A DNA stretch of 64,000 nt from Oidiodendron maius Zn (GCA_000827325.1 KN832889.1:595389-659388), one strand, 5' to 3'; numbered from the stretch's first letter, positions 34,830-46,219 are shown. A program made the numbers and translations. The notes: a model not told the origin generated them from the letters alone.

Positions 34830-36422
34830 TTTGATTGAGAGGTAGGCTTAAAATTGAAGAGTAATGTTGATGTTTGTATTGTAATAGAGACTTTGGTTTG
34901 CTTGAAGGTGATGATAATGGTGATGAAAAAAAGACCATCTTCAGGGAGAAAGACATGATTTATATATTTGTAGAAGTTATACAATTGATATTTATTTAGA
35001 TTTGAATCAACCGTGTATACTCTCGAATGTTTGAAGATTGGGGATCGTCCCGCGATTCTCAGCTTGATGTCAGTCCCAGGGAGCCGGCTCCGAAAATCTA
35101 CAGTAGGAATATCCCCAGCGCCGTGAAAGAATCTGAGCTAGAAAAAGTAGAATGCCAAGGGATGTTTGACAAGATGTCCAATTGACGCAGTGTATCATAG
35201 AATACAGCTATTTGAAGCCGCCCTCGTAGACAGGATCAAAGGAGCCGCATCCCGGAAGCCAATCAAGTGATCCCCTGCATACATGCGCCACTATGTGAGC
35301 CAGTGTCTCTGGCTACCATTTCGAACGAGTAATATTGAATGGTCTTTTTTCGGAACGACCTCTGATGGGTATATTTCACCTGAAACACTTGCTTGTCCCC
35401 TGGAGAATCATAATTTACATTGTGACAGGTGGAAAGTCGAATTCAGCTTGATTATTCACCTAGCATGCCATATATCCGCCTATCTTGCCAAACGCCTCTG
35501 TTTGGTCTACATACTGCATCTATATAATTTTGCGAACTAATTATCCTCGTTAAACTTATATACCTAGCGAATTGGACAAGAAAGCCATTCGGCCTTCCTG
35601 TCCAGCAGCCAATCTTACCATGTAAGCAAAAGGGCGTGGACGAAAGGTCGTAGATACGCCCTTTACAGCCAACAACTGCGAGCCGTCTACGGCTCTGACC
35701 AAGGCAGCCGACAAGGCAGACTCCCATTTTCAGGTACAAGGCTGACTGTTATTCTTATCTACCATCCATGGACATGTCACTGCTCAGGCGACTGGACCAC
35801 TTACGTGGCCTCGCTTAGATAAAGGGGTTAAACAACTAACGCAGATCTACCGAGGGGCTGTATCAGAGTGCCGGTTAGTGGCATGCACGCCCTCGGGGTG
35901 GCAGTAAGCCACGCAACGTTTGCGGCTCGGACGGCTCAATCGCCCTGTTTATGTGGGGGTATGCCCCTGAGGTTTGTGCGAATAGTATACGAGCAATAAT
36001 GGTGCAGGCTCCGCCATTCCGTTGAAGTGCGTCCTGAGCCCCCGTCATCCCGGAAGTCCCTGCCAGCGGCATTAAGTGACTTGCTAGACGGCCCTGTTGC
36101 AGCCATGTGTTGTCTGCGGTACCAAGGATATTGGATGAAGATCTAGACGGACAGTACAGAGAGTGTTGTCGCTAGTCCTGTACGAGCTGAGCCTTGCTCG
36201 GTATGCTTCAGCACACTACTGCAGTGAGCCGGAATCATTCGAGGGGAAGGCATGTCTGTTTCCATCTCCGCCCCCAACACATGGCAGTCGCTTGCGATGG
36301 CTAGAATGTCTTATTGAGATATTAAGATAAATAGTGAGCTTTAGCCCTACATCTTTGTTGGATCACACACACTCGGGCTTCCTTCTCTCCAGTCAAAACA
36401 AAGACAAACTCCAACCGACACC
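34830..36422. other. Divergent intergenic stretch between two small secreted proteins
   Basis: About 1.6 kb between the start of the 80-residue secreted protein (minus) and that of the next secreted protein (plus). No family recognised in the short frames at 35283-35739 and 35875-36072. A TATA-like TTAAGATAAATA sequence lies about 95 bp before 36423. Confidence 0.4.
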
Positions 36423-36942
36423 ATGCGCTTCATCTCTCTCTTCGGCGCTTTTGCTGCTGCTGCTGCCGTCAGCGCGACCACCAACTCTACAGAGATCCAA
36501 ACCATCGCTCAAGACATGAAGAGTGGTGACTTTGTGGGCGCCGCTATCGAAATTCTGAGCTTGGGAGATTGCGATCTTATTAATCTTGCTGGTAATTTCC
36601 CTCCCTACTCTCACTCCGCAACGAAGCAGAATCTTTTCATTTTTCATGAGTACTAAGTCAGAACTTAGGTTGCGCCGCCACATTTGCTCCTCTGATTGTC
36701 GATTGCGCTGCAGTTGTAGCGACTGGGGGTCAAAACGTTACGAACGATTTGAAATGCTTCGCCGACGCTCTGGCAGCTCTTGGCTCTGCAGGGGTAAGAA
36801 TTTTTTAATTCAATAACCATTTTAACCTTCTCTTGCCTTAATTATCTCGGCATCACTGACACTCTTTCTTTTCGAAATATAGGCCGGTAAATGCGAAGCT
36901 TGCATCGAGGAAGGGATTGCCATCGCACAGTCTCTCGTTTAG
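36423..36942 (+). CDS. Small secreted helical protein with six cysteines
   Basis: Exons 36423-36591, 36669-36793 and 36883-36942 give 117 residues. MRFISLFGAFAAAAAVSATT is a signal peptide. The mature protein has GDFVGAAIEILSLGDCDLINLAG, then CAATFAPLIVDCAAVVATGG, DLKCFADALAAL and GKCEACIEEGIAIAQSLV, with six Cys. The pattern brings to mind the fungal calcium-binding-protein-like (CBP1-type) small secreted family, but I cannot confirm membership. All introns have good borders (GTAATT..TTAG, GTAAGA..ATAG). Confidence 0.75.
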
Positions 36943-37717
36943 ATTATGGCACAACCCTAGACTAAATGGCAGTAAGCTGCTGGACGAGCCATCTTACTAC
37001 TGGAGTTGAGAATCAACTGAGCAGTCATGTCTATAATATTTCGAAGTTGTAGTTTTACCAAATATTGAACTATTATTTTACCTTAATAATTTGTCCCGTA
37101 CAGGACTTTGTGCCGATAACACGTCAAAGCTTTTAATTGTTTCTTCATAAGAGTAACCGACATCCCTGCGAAGCGAAAATCCCGTAGTAAGGCAGATTAC
37201 CCTCACTAAATGGCAAAGTCCGCGACCGCGATTGGCATTTTGGTTTTCGTAGATACCTTGTTTTATTTCCAGCACACTCTTTCCCCTCATATTGTGTTCC
37301 TCCTTTATGACTTGTATATTGCTAATTGGTTGCGTGATGAGTCTCTTGTGGTTAAACTGCTGTGTATCAAAATTATATCTTTTCCACACTGCAATACGTT
37401 TCTACAACTTGAGATTCAGTTATGACTTATAATAGTTATTTGAGTATAGGTTAAAGAGAATTTTATAAGCTGGAGGTCTAAGGTGTGATAAGTTTCATGG
37501 ATCAGAACTCGTGGTTGTATAAGTCAACACAATTTCCCTGGGCTTTACTTGCCGCCTGGTGAAAGTTTGTTCTACAGCCACTTAGGGTTTGATAATGCTA
37601 AATTGCATGCTCGAGCTAGGCTTTCAGAAAGGCTACACAATTTGTCGCTCTGCATTTGTGGCTCCCTTCAGAAGTGAATCCTATTTATAGCTTGGAGGTG
37701 GCATTTAGGGCATTTGT
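36943..37717. other. Gene-free stretch, convergent 3' ends
   Basis: About 775 bases, AT-rich, between the secreted protein and the barrel-protein relic. Short frames only. Confidence 0.4.
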
Positions 37718-38095
37718 TTAGGCAGTAGCAGTCGTGCTTTTGCCGCTTCCAACTACCGTTCCCTCTAGACTACCTGTCTTGTCCATGTGGGAATCATAGA
37801 GCGTCTCGTCCATAATCTTCCAGCTCATTTAAATGTGACCATCGGTGTATGCGTTTGCTGACAGATCACTGAGGGCGAAATAGCTGAAGTCTAGCCCCGG
37901 AGCACCGTTTGGATCCCATATAGAGGACGAGCCAGTGCTACAGCGCTTACAGCCGTCGCCAATGAAGAGTAGCAAGCTAGACGGCACCCCATTAACAGAG
38001 ACGATGACCCTCTTTCCACAGTACTTGGTCATGTTTCCGACGAGTTCACTATGGTTCATGGCAACGAGGTATTCCGAGTTGTACAAGTCCCTGCC
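37718..38095 (-). pseudogene. Broken double-psi beta-barrel (RlpA/expansin-like) gene
   Basis: The frame YLVAMNHSELVG, YCGKRVIVSVNGV, FIGDGCKRCSTG, LDFSYFALSDLSA, DGHI matches the second half of fungal DPBB secreted proteins (conserved YCGK and DxCxxC, here DGCKRC). Family members go on with SWEI-like residues. Here DGHI is followed by an in-frame TAA (37829-37831), then MSWKIMDETLYD and a Gly/Ser/Thr tail to a second stop at 37718. The signal peptide and first barrel strands are missing upstream, although a splice acceptor-like AAGGCAG precedes 38090. I therefore call it a 5'-truncated, nonsense-bearing relic. It sits 185 bp downstream of GH3. Confidence 0.65.
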
Positions 38096-38279
38096 TTAAA
38101 CGGGATAATTGGTCAGGATATCACCTGGCAAATGGGCTATGAGTGAGTCAGAGTGGAAACTAGAAGGCATTCGGAATGGTGTCTTGATCTTCACAGACAT
38201 GTCCACAGCAGCTTTTAATTTCCTGGTACATAAAAATGGTTCATTCCCTTCAGCAAGACCCTCATCTCTACTTGACGAG

Positions 38280-40849
38280 CTAGCTAGAAAATGTGAACCA
38301 ATTGACATTGATGAAGTCAAAGTCCTGGTCGCTAGTAAACAACAAGTATACTGTGTGTATGCCAGTTACGGCACTTATAGTAGCTGAAACGTTTGTCCAG
38401 TTCTGCCAATCGCCAGTGCCTGAGACAGGGAGACTGCAAATGGGCGAAGCACTCAGGCTATCGAGTACAACTTGGATTACGCCAGTAATACCATCTGTTG
38501 CACCGGAAGCGACTCGCACGATGAATTGCGTGGGTGTAACGGTGCCAAAGTCGATATCACTGTATCCAAGCCACTCGCCTTGGTGAATCCAGCCAACGTT
38601 ATTACCGCCACCTACATCCAAAGTAGCTTGTGTCTGTGTCCCATTATTCAAAGTGTATGCCTCCGCCTGGATGGTTGAGAGCGCGCTGATAGGGGCTGTT
38701 GACAAGGTGTCATTTAATCTTATATCACGCGAACTTGCGCCGATATATAAATTGAAAGGCCCATAAGGAAGGACCCATTCCTGTAATTCTACATCCCAGA
38801 AGCTTAAGTCCCGCCGTCGAAGGCTAAAGGTCGCTACACCGCTTTCGCCAGGGCCTAGTGATAGCTTAGTGAATCCACGTAATTGACGCGGCGGTGCCTC
38901 CGGGGCACTTGATGGCATGCCGATGTACAACTGTGCAACCTCTTTCCCTGCAACCGCGCCATCGTTGGTAATGGTGCATGTAACTGAAGCGACCTGTTCC
39001 CAAAGGTCTGCACGGCCGCCAGAGATAACGTTGCTAGCGGCAGGGCCCGGGGTAGCAGAAGAGTTGATATTAAGGTCACTATAGGAGAAGTTGGTGTACG
39101 CTATATATCATTCATTAGTCATTAACCGTCGTAATTAGGCGACTCCAGAGTCTAATACTTACAGAGGCCAAATCCAAACTCATACCGCGGCTCAATGTTG
39201 TTCGTGTCAAAGTGACGATAGTCAATATAGAGGCCCTCAGCGAAGTCATCACTTGGACCAGTGATTACAACAGCAGGGTAGTCGGATTCGGATTGGGCGA
39301 TGGTATATGGGAGCTTGCCAGAAGGGGATGTGTCACCGTACAGGATATCAACCAAGGCGTTTCCGCTCTCCGAACTAGGTAGGCCAGCCCACACGACGGC
39401 TCTGACGCCCGGCGCGTCGAGGATTGTCTCGAGAATTATCGGTCCAACGCTGTGGACAACGACTATGGTGTTCGGGTTAGCGGCAGCAACGGCCTGCACC
39501 AGCTCGTTGCCGCCGTTGTCAGGGTCTAAACTACTGCGGTCAGATCCCTCACCGGAGTCGGACGTGACCACGACAATAGCAATATCCTTGCCCTGAGCGG
39601 CATTGGCACCCTGGGTCGGATCATCCGTAGCACCCAGCGTGACGCTGGTGCCTTCCGTACCTGCGCGTGCGTTGATAGCATCGTACGGCGTCACAAAATA
39701 TGGGTATGCAGCAGAACCAGATCCCCATCCCATGCCCAGCGGGCTCGTTTGAGCAGCGGAGCCGATAATGGCCAGCGAGCCTGGCCGGGAAAGCGGCAAA
39801 GTGTTTCCGTCGTTTCGCAACAAGGCGATGCCATCACGGGCCACTGCACGTACATTTGTACTGTGATCACTCGTCAAGTTCATATGACCATTGATGGCCT
39901 CGGGCGGGTAGTTTTGGTCCTGCTGCAGGAGGTACCACGAGGCGAGGATGCGGCGAACCATGTCGTCAAGGCGATCAGCGGGAACATCTCCGTTATTCAC
40001 GGCGGTCGCTAACTGTTGGCCGTAGTAGCTAGAGTCTGGCATCTCCATGTCGAGACCACTGAGGGCTGACGGAGTTGTGGAGTGCTGAGCGCCCCAGTCA
40101 GAAACAACATAGCCCTGGAAACCGAGCTCAGTTTTGAGCAGCCCGTTTACTGTGTGATCATTCTCGCAGGCCCAGGTGCCATTCACTTGATTGTACGAAC
40201 ACATAATGCCGGCCGTGTTCGAGTGGACGGCGTCGGCGAACGGCCATAAATACAGTTCGTGGAGGACACGATCGTCGACATTTGAGCTTATTGTGGTGCG
40301 ATCCGTCTCCTGTTCGTTGGCAATGAAGTGCTTCGTCACGGCCTGCACCCCAGAGCTTTGAATTCCTTCAACCGTCAGTGCGGTTGCGATGCCCTGTAAG
40401 TAAGGGTCGACGCTGAAGCCCTCCCAGTTGCGGCCTCCATAAACAACCTTGCCAAGAGGCCCACATACTGGCCCGAGTTGGGCGTTAATGCCAATGGCCT
40501 TGGCCTCTTCCCCAATAAATTGGCCGCGCTGCTGAATCAGCTGGATATCCCAAGTGGCTGCAGCCATGATTCCAGGAGTAAATGCCGTCGTATTGTCGCT
40601 ATCCTGCCGAACTCCGAGGGGACCATCTTGGAGACACAGGGACGGATAGCCGATCGACGGTGCTGAGAACGTGTTGCCAACGCAATCCCCGCCACTCCCA
40701 GAGACCAAGCCGACTTTGTCATTAATGGATAGCTGCTTTAGTGACGCTTCCGCTTTCTGGTACGCATCTGCCCAGTCTCCACGGACATTCTGCGCCAGCG
40801 AAGTGAGAGTGGCCACCGCAGCCCAAAATTTTGGTTGGAGAGAATACAT
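38280..40849 (-). CDS. Secreted GH3 beta-glucosidase with fibronectin III-like domain and C-terminal CBM6
   Basis: ATG at 40849; exons 40849-39163 and 39100-38280, 835 residues. A signal peptide (MYSLQPKFWAAVATLTSLAQ) is followed by the GH3 N-terminal domain (CLQDGPLGVRQ, KHFIANEQETDR, nucleophile Asp in GYVVSDWGAQHS), the GH3 C-terminal domain (GIALLRNDGNTLPLSR, GSGSAAYPYFVTP), FGFGLSYTNFSYSDL across the intron, and a fibronectin III-like domain (RQLRGFTKLSLGPGES). The last 135 residues are an added CBM6: IQAEAYTLNNGTQTQ, GGGNNVGWIHQGEWLGY, FINVNWFTF. It releases glucose from beta-linked oligosaccharides; CBM6 modules often bind beta-1,3-glucan or xylan. The same CBM6 type ends the GH55 gene 13 kb away. 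It likely works on oligomers made by GH55. Confidence 0.92.
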
Positions 40850-41537
40850 TCTGGGCAATTTGAGATGGAGGAGCTGCTAAAGGTATCAAGTGTTGATTTA
40901 AAGGGTGTCTTGTGTTCCTCCTCATGAGAAGTGAGAGGGCGACTTATATAGAAAGGCCAAACCAGCGGCACGATATCCCCTTGGCTTTGAATACAGATTA
41001 TTGTACTAGCCCAAGAAACCCAATAAATGAACATGTCTATAAGCGGCCCGAACTCCAAAAAAGTTTACCTATCAAGGAGGGGATGTGATGGCTATGCTGG
41101 GTAGATACTCAAATACCTGTTAAAATATAGCGCCTTACACTCGTTCCTTGTTCACCGATAGGCTACACAGTTCCCAACCTAGCCACAAGAAGGCCCGAAA
41201 GAGCAGACCGTGTGCCAAAGTCGAAAGAAGAAGGGGTGAGATCAGGGACTTTTCGTTGTGTTCTCGGGGAATCCCTGCCGGGGCATCCTGTGAGGAATTA
41301 GTATTGCCGAGACATTGCGCTTAATCGCGGCGGAGCTTGGCGATGTTGGATATTATGTTTCTCAGCTTGGACATTGCAGTTAGCTGCGAGGAGACATAGT
41401 GCTCCTGCATGGTTCTGCTGGTGTCAATAACGGTGGCAAAGCGGACGAGTCTATCCTTGACAGCGGGCCAGCTACGTTGCTGACTGGCCATAGAAACTAC
41501 TCTTATCGCAAGTAGTGGTCGCCTTACGCTCACAAAC
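40850..41537. other. GH3 promoter side and unassigned stretch
   Basis: About 690 bases. The first part is the GH3 upstream region. The minus-strand frame 41321-41533 directly follows the LTR-like sequence and may belong to the same fossil element. Confidence 0.35.
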
Positions 41538-41966
41538 TGTTAGGGGTAGTACAATGATCCCCAAGCCCTGCCACCAGCCTGCCCAACTTAGCACTGGTTG
41601 GTTTGAGGGCATTCCTCCTGGTGTGGGGATAAGCTCGACGACAGCCACCGGCCCAGGCTGGCAGGGGCTTAGGGACATGGGCTAGGAGCGATAGGAGTGA
41701 CAGGCTGCAGGGCTGCCCTGTTAGCCCTCTCAGGGAGCGGGAGAGCCAGGCGCTGGAACCCCACCAGGTTGGACGAACAGCGGCACAGCAACTCTCCACT
41801 AAGGCGGGGTGTTCCTACTGTACGTAGGTACAATACAGTGTGATAGGGTCGGGGATATCGGGATTCCCCAGACACAACGCCACTGCTAACGCTATGGTCT
41901 GCTAACCTATAAAAGGAATAGCACATATTTAGGGTTTGCACCGCCTTGATTCGCAGCACACTGACA
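41538..41966 (-). mobile_element. LTR-like relic (solo LTR or LTR plus short remnant)
   Basis: Read on the minus strand it begins TGTCAGTGTGC and ends CCCCTAACA, the TGT..ACA ends usual for LTRs, is 429 bp long, and has a TTTTATAGG promoter-like box. No second LTR was found in the window, so it is a solo or truncated copy. Family undetermined; probably a fossil. The stretch 41967-42537 to its right holds nothing recognisable. Confidence 0.4.
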
Positions 41967-42537
41967 CCACCATTTGCGCTTTGAACATGAAATTTTCTGG
42001 GCCATAAATTCGGGCCGGAATGCAGTCGCAGCTGCCAATTCCATAAAACGGGGCATTCGGTATATTCCACTGAACCAAAGTGGGTGGTGGTGATCGCGTG
42101 GACAAGGCACGACCGGGGCCGTTCCCGTTATGCCCCGATCTTAAAGTTTCCAAAGAGGTTCACGTTAATTCACTTCGGGCCTACCTTATCTCATATCCCA
42201 GCCGCTTTATAGTAATTTATGATACGTAAGTCGTGGAACTCGACCTGTGAAATTGACTGTGAGAACTAATTATCACTTGTCAAAAACTTGTAAGCGGATA
42301 TGCCGCATAATCACAATACTCTACCAAGCCAAGTAGTGCAAGCTGTGATTTCGGGGGCGAGAGAGACAAGGCGATATTATTCACTTGTATATCTTTTTAC
42401 ATCGCTATATTTGGTTGTTGAACTCAAAGAAGTGAGCTTTTGAGTCCTCCCGCCCCGCTCAGAGGCACTGCCTTGCTTCTATGTATGTTGGGTGATTGAT
42501 GTCGTCGATGTATGATCGTAGATTAAGATAGACGTCT

Positions 42538-42747
42538 ACCGTATCTACTGGCATATAAGACCCCCATATGTGGGCCGTGCGAGACAAATGCCCTCTCTCA
42601 AAGGGGGTCTTATATGCTAGATTTTGAGTATGAGCTTAGTCAGCACAAATCCACCAATCAGACATGTCAATTCTAGCTACATTTCTGGCGCGCCGCCCAG
42701 TTTTCAGGTACCGTATAATCTGGCATATAACCCCCCCTTCGCTATAA

Positions 42748-42786
<39 letters not shown>

Positions 42787-43135
42787 NNNNNNNNNNNNNN
42801 NNNNNNNNNNNNNNNNNNNNNNNNNNNNNNNNNNNNNNNNNNNNNNNNNNNNNNNNNNNNNNNNNNNNNNNNNNNNNNNNNNNNNNNNNNNNNNNNNNNN
42901 NNNNNNNNNNNNNNNNNNNNNNNNNNNNNNNNNNNNNNNNNNNNNNNNNNNNNNNNNNNNNNNNNNNNNNTTTATAAGCCGACTCCTGGCGAAGGGTTGC
43001 TGCAAATTTTGTATGGCGCACAGACCATCTACCATAGTACTGTAAATCCATTTGCTATAACCCCCCCCCCCGCCGAGAGAGGGCATTTGTCTCGCACGGG
43101 CCACATAGGGGGGGCTTATATGCCAGTAGATACGG
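42538..43135. mobile_element. Non-autonomous TIR element (MITE-like), TA target site, spanning an assembly gap
   Basis: Left end 42538-42598 and right end 43075-43135 are 61-bp terminal inverted repeats starting CCGTATCTACTGGCATATAA, with only a few differences. Both are flanked by TA, which fits Tc1/mariner-type insertion. The inside carries several CTATAA-G/C-CCCC subrepeats (42722-42760, 43055-43075), a long poly-C run from 42749, and 184 Ns (42787-42970). No transposase is visible, but the gap could hide part of the element. A further degenerate end (43165-43190) lies just outside. Confidence 0.85.
42787..42970. other. Assembly gap (184 N) after a C homopolymer
   Basis: The gap follows about 38 C residues inside the TIR element; the homopolymer or a hairpin probably caused the assembly break. 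Open frames that cross it are artefacts. Confidence 0.98.
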
Positions 43136-43164
43136 TATTACAACCTACAATATACCTAATTGAA

Positions 43165-43190
43165 GGGGTCTTATATCCCAGTAGATACGA
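43165..43190. repeat. Second, degenerate TIR end
   Basis: GGGGTCTTATATCCCAGTAG and the following ATACGA repeat the right end of the TIR element, 30 bp beyond it. This suggests an earlier, related insertion into which the present one went, or an internal duplication of the end. Confidence 0.6.
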
Positions 43191-43589
43191 TAGAGGCTGG
43201 ATTGCTGGGCGGTCGATCCCAACGACTACCACTCAGTGGCATTTCCCACCTATCTCTCTAGAAGTAGATCTTTCAACGTTATTGCGCATAGAATAAGGAC
43301 GTCTAGACATACATTTCCCATATCCCAGTACTCGTACATATATCAGGAATGCACTGCGTTAAGTCAGCATATCGAGAGCCTTCAGGGCCATAAAACTTAC
43401 ATGCTTTTGGAGTTCCGTGGTAATCAAATCACCTCTGAGAATGCATGGCTACGACAGGACGTTAGAAGGCCGAGCAAAATTAATTGAACGCTGAATTACC
43501 TAAAATTCTGCTGGTTTTGTGTCGCTTCATCGTTGTGGCGCCCATAGCCAATACAACCTATGAACACCGTCAAAAACTTGATCCGTAGC

Positions 43590-43900
43590 ATGGACGGGAT
43601 TAACTACCATAACTACGATATATTCCGCCCTCTGAAGCTTCAGGCTTTGGTTGTGTTTCGATGTGAGAATTTTCGTTACTAGGTACCGGATAGCCATCTC
43701 GATCAGTGCCGGTTCCGGGCCTGAAATCTGAGATGTAGTTTTCCTGAGTCTAATCAAATCTTTAGCACTATTAGATGTTTCGAGAAAGTTTACTAGCTAC
43801 CAAGGCAGTAGTATTCTCTTCCAAAATATTGTCATCATTTTCCGTCATGTTGATCTCGACTGTCACTAAATGCCGTGGACTGGGACATCAAGGCAGGATT
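43590..43900 (-). other. Possible 3' fragment of an unidentified gene
   Basis: On the minus strand, VTVEINMTENDDNILEEN and ENTTAL can be joined by a 50-nt intron (donor GTAGCT, acceptor GATTAG) to TQENYISDFRPGTGTDRDGY and a hydrophilic tail PSNENSHIETQPKPEASEGG ending in a stop. The acidic, Pro/Ser-rich tail resembles cytoplasmic tails of fungal membrane proteins, but no core domain was found upstream. Confidence 0.3.
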
Positions 43901-44044
43901 TATTAGAACTATAGCACCTAGTAGCTACAGAGATATCTGCGAAATGCTACGACAAACCTAAAGGACAAATAGATGGACACTAGTGATATAGAGTAGGATA
44001 GACAGATGAAAAGGCTTTCGTCAGACTCTTCATTTCCTGGTTTC

Positions 44045-44640
44045 TTAAAGGATTGCCTGGATGAATGTTTTTAAGAAATAGATCGGCAATTGGGTTGCCA
44101 CTGGCATATCCCCTTTCTGCCCGTCTAAGAAGACGAAAAGAATCGGCCCTTTGGCTCTTAAGATACTTGCATTAGATAGATCATGCAGGTGTCTCACTTC
44201 ACTTATTACGGCAATGATACACACCAGCATTTCGGACCGATGCTCATCTCCACATACGGCATGCAAGTGGGGAGACTTTCTTTTTTTTTCATGCTTGTCT
44301 AACGTCACTGCCGTATTGAGAGGCCAGTAGAGCAGCCACTCTTCATGATGAGAGCTGACCTTGCGCTGTGTCTCGATAAGGGAGGTGGTATAGGTAGATA
44401 ATCCACTTGCTCGTATACGAAACCTCAGAAAGCGGGGTCGGATAAGTAGGAAGAGAGGAAAGCCGAGACGCTTCTGCAACCAGTCGAGGTACAACGGCCC
44501 CGCGGTCAACATTATACACCTCTCTATGCCTAGTAGACTTGGCCGGAGATAGTCGCCAACTCATTAGCATTTGCTCACCTGATATTACAGTCGCTTGCGA
44601 AGCCGGCTTCACTTTCAGTGCAGACAAAAGAGAAGTCGTA
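44045..44640 (-). pseudogene. Unidentified coding remnant, related to 54290-54720
   Basis: The minus strand encodes HHEEWLLYWPLNTAV, LDKHEKKRKSPHLHAVCGDE and HRSEML in one frame. The sequence at 54.3-54.7 kb has related text in shifting frames (DHEEWPLASP, LDRHDKRSN, MHAIRGEIG). Shared DNA includes ACCAGCATTTCGG-CCGA-GC and CGGCATGCA. Frames change along the match, so neither copy looks whole. Host gene family unknown. Confidence 0.45.
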
Positions 44641-44710
44641 AGGGGATGGTAGTAGTATGTTTGCTACGGTTAGAACTTTAATTGTCTTTAGTTCCTACTT
44701 TTACATCTGC

Positions 44711-45979
44711 TCAATTTGGCTTTTCATCTGGAAGCATTTTATGCATTTCTGATAGCCCTTGGTTTGGAGGGTTCCTTTTCCGTGCCCACGCAGCACAGAC
44801 CTCGAGGCACTCTCCCCGGGCGGTGCCGGCATTATTGAGCAGGTCATCGATCATGCTGTCGTACCAGTGATCCCATTCGCTAGGGTTCTTGCCACTTGCC
44901 TCTCGCAGCACTGGCTGTAGACTCGCGATAATCTGAACGAAACTCATAAGTGCAGTTCGCCGAATAGCCGTCTCCGTCGTCGTCAGGTAATTGCTCCGTG
45001 GATACTTGCTTTTGGTTGTCGCCTTAGCTTTGGACTCCCAGAGCATCTCGCTGAGGGGAATTACAAGTCGTCGACAGTCTACATCATATAAAATTTCGGT
45101 TTCTTGGAGGAGGAGGGACCGGATCTGGGCCCAGGGTGTTATGGTCAGGCTTCGAGACTCCATCGCTTTCGACACCCAGCTGTTGTAGTCCCGTATATAT
45201 TTATTCTGCGCGTCTTCTAGTCGCGTCCCTGTTGTCAATGGGTATGCACCCGTCTGGTACCTATCCTTCTCCTCCTTTCGTCTATTGTTTTCATCGCTAC
45301 TGCACGGTAAGAGTGTCCGCAGACAGTGATCGCCGTCCCAGGTCTCCCAGGTGCCTCCGACCTTTAAGATCCGCAAGTACTCGTCTATGATCTTTTGCTT
45401 GCAGACCGTCTCTGATATGGCCATACTTAGATCTTTTGTCATGATCATATCAAATTCCTCGTTGTGGAAGGGCAAAGGCAACTGGCGCAGGTCATGCTGG
45501 ACAAAACGCCAGTCCATGTCTTCGTCCCAGTCCATTGAAGGCGCAAGAGGTGCAATATCGAGGCCTGTATAGCTAATCGATGTAAGACCTCTCCGCGCAA
45601 AATGATGATAGCACGTGATACTCCAGAACCCCGACCCACATCCAACCTCCAAAACACGCCGGGGCGGGTTGGTATTGAGGTTGGGTGAGCATACAGGTCC
45701 ATTGAAAACACTGCAAAGGAGCATGGTACGCAGGATCTGTCTGTGAATTTCGTTGAGGTCCCACGGAAGTGGATAGGGTAGTGATTTATTGCATAGAGAT
45801 TGTCCACCCTGTCGTTCCGGAAGATGGAGTGAAAGTAAAGAGCTACTTGATGGCGGAGTATCCGGTATATTGCCTGAGCGAGCCTGCTCTGCTCTGAGAG
45901 CTTCTATAGCTCGTAGCCGGGTGCTGGTGTTACCGGGTCGTCGATAGTCAACGAAAGGCGTCGACATCATTCCCGCCAT
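44711..45979 (-). CDS. SAM-dependent methyltransferase, single exon
   Basis: 422 codons with ATG GCG at 45979. Motif I is RRVLEVGCGSGFWSITCY; the following strand ends in YTGLDIAPL (acidic residue binding the ribose), then FVQHDLRQLPLPFHNEEFDMIMTKDLS and YLRILKVGGTWETWDG (motifs II-III). The N-terminus (PFVDYRRPGNTSTRLRAIEALR) and C-terminus (QIIASLQPVLREASGKNPSEWD, DLLNNAG, ECLEVCAAWARKR) fit a group of fungal methyltransferases of about 400 residues of mostly unknown substrate. No signal peptide or membrane segment. Nothing close by tells its substrate; it does not seem part of the glucan-degrading set. Confidence 0.82.
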   Translation of the reverse strand: MAGMMSTPFVDYRRPGNTSTRLRAIEALRAEQARSGNIPDTPPSSSSLLSLHLPERQGGQSLCNKSLPYPLPWDLNEIHRQILRTMLLCSVFNGPVCSPNLNTNPPRRVLEVGCGSGFWSITCYHHFARRGLTSISYTGLDIAPLAPSMDWDEDMDWRFVQHDLRQLPLPFHNEEFDMIMTKDLSMAISETVCKQKIIDEYLRILKVGGTWETWDGDHCLRTLLPCSSDENNRRKEEKDRYQTGAYPLTTGTRLEDAQNKYIRDYNSWVSKAMESRSLTITPWAQIRSLLLQETEILYDVDCRRLVIPLSEMLWESKAKATTKSKYPRSNYLTTTETAIRRTALMSFVQIIASLQPVLREASGKNPSEWDHWYDSMIDDLLNNAGTARGECLEVCAAWARKRNPPNQGLSEMHKMLPDEKPN

Positions 45980-46142
45980 CTGGTTGGCACGGACTCTAAC
46001 TCGTAGTAAATCTATACGGCGTGCGATATTGCGAGCAATAGGGAATATAGGCGTAGACTCTGTACATGTCTCATTGATATAGGTTGAAGTGTGTAGGATC
46101 TGGGGTAGTTGGCGACTTTAATCCAGCGTCTCTTGGGCAAGT

Positions 46143-46173
46143 GTCTGTATTGGCTAGCCTAGCCAATACAGAC
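46143..46173. repeat. Perfect 31-bp palindrome (15-bp arms, 1-base centre)
   Basis: GTCTGTATTGGCTAG, C, CTAGCCAATACAGAC. It lies about 165 bp upstream of the methyltransferase start. Could extrude as a cruciform, act as a dimeric binding site, or be a remnant of an element end. Confidence 0.9.
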
Positions 46174-46178
46174 TACTG

Positions 46179-46219
46179 CCTCGAGAAGAATTACCTCGAG
46201 AAGAATTACCTCGCGAAGG
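46179..46219. repeat. Short tandem repeat, 15-bp unit, nearly three copies
   Basis: The unit CCTCGAGAAGAATTA is repeated, the last copy with a change (CCTCGCGAAGGATA). It begins six bases after the 31-bp palindrome. Confidence 0.85.

Noticed and set aside
42624-43104. Open frames through the poly-C and N region
   Set aside because: They encode only poly-Pro or poly-Gly and run across unknown bases.
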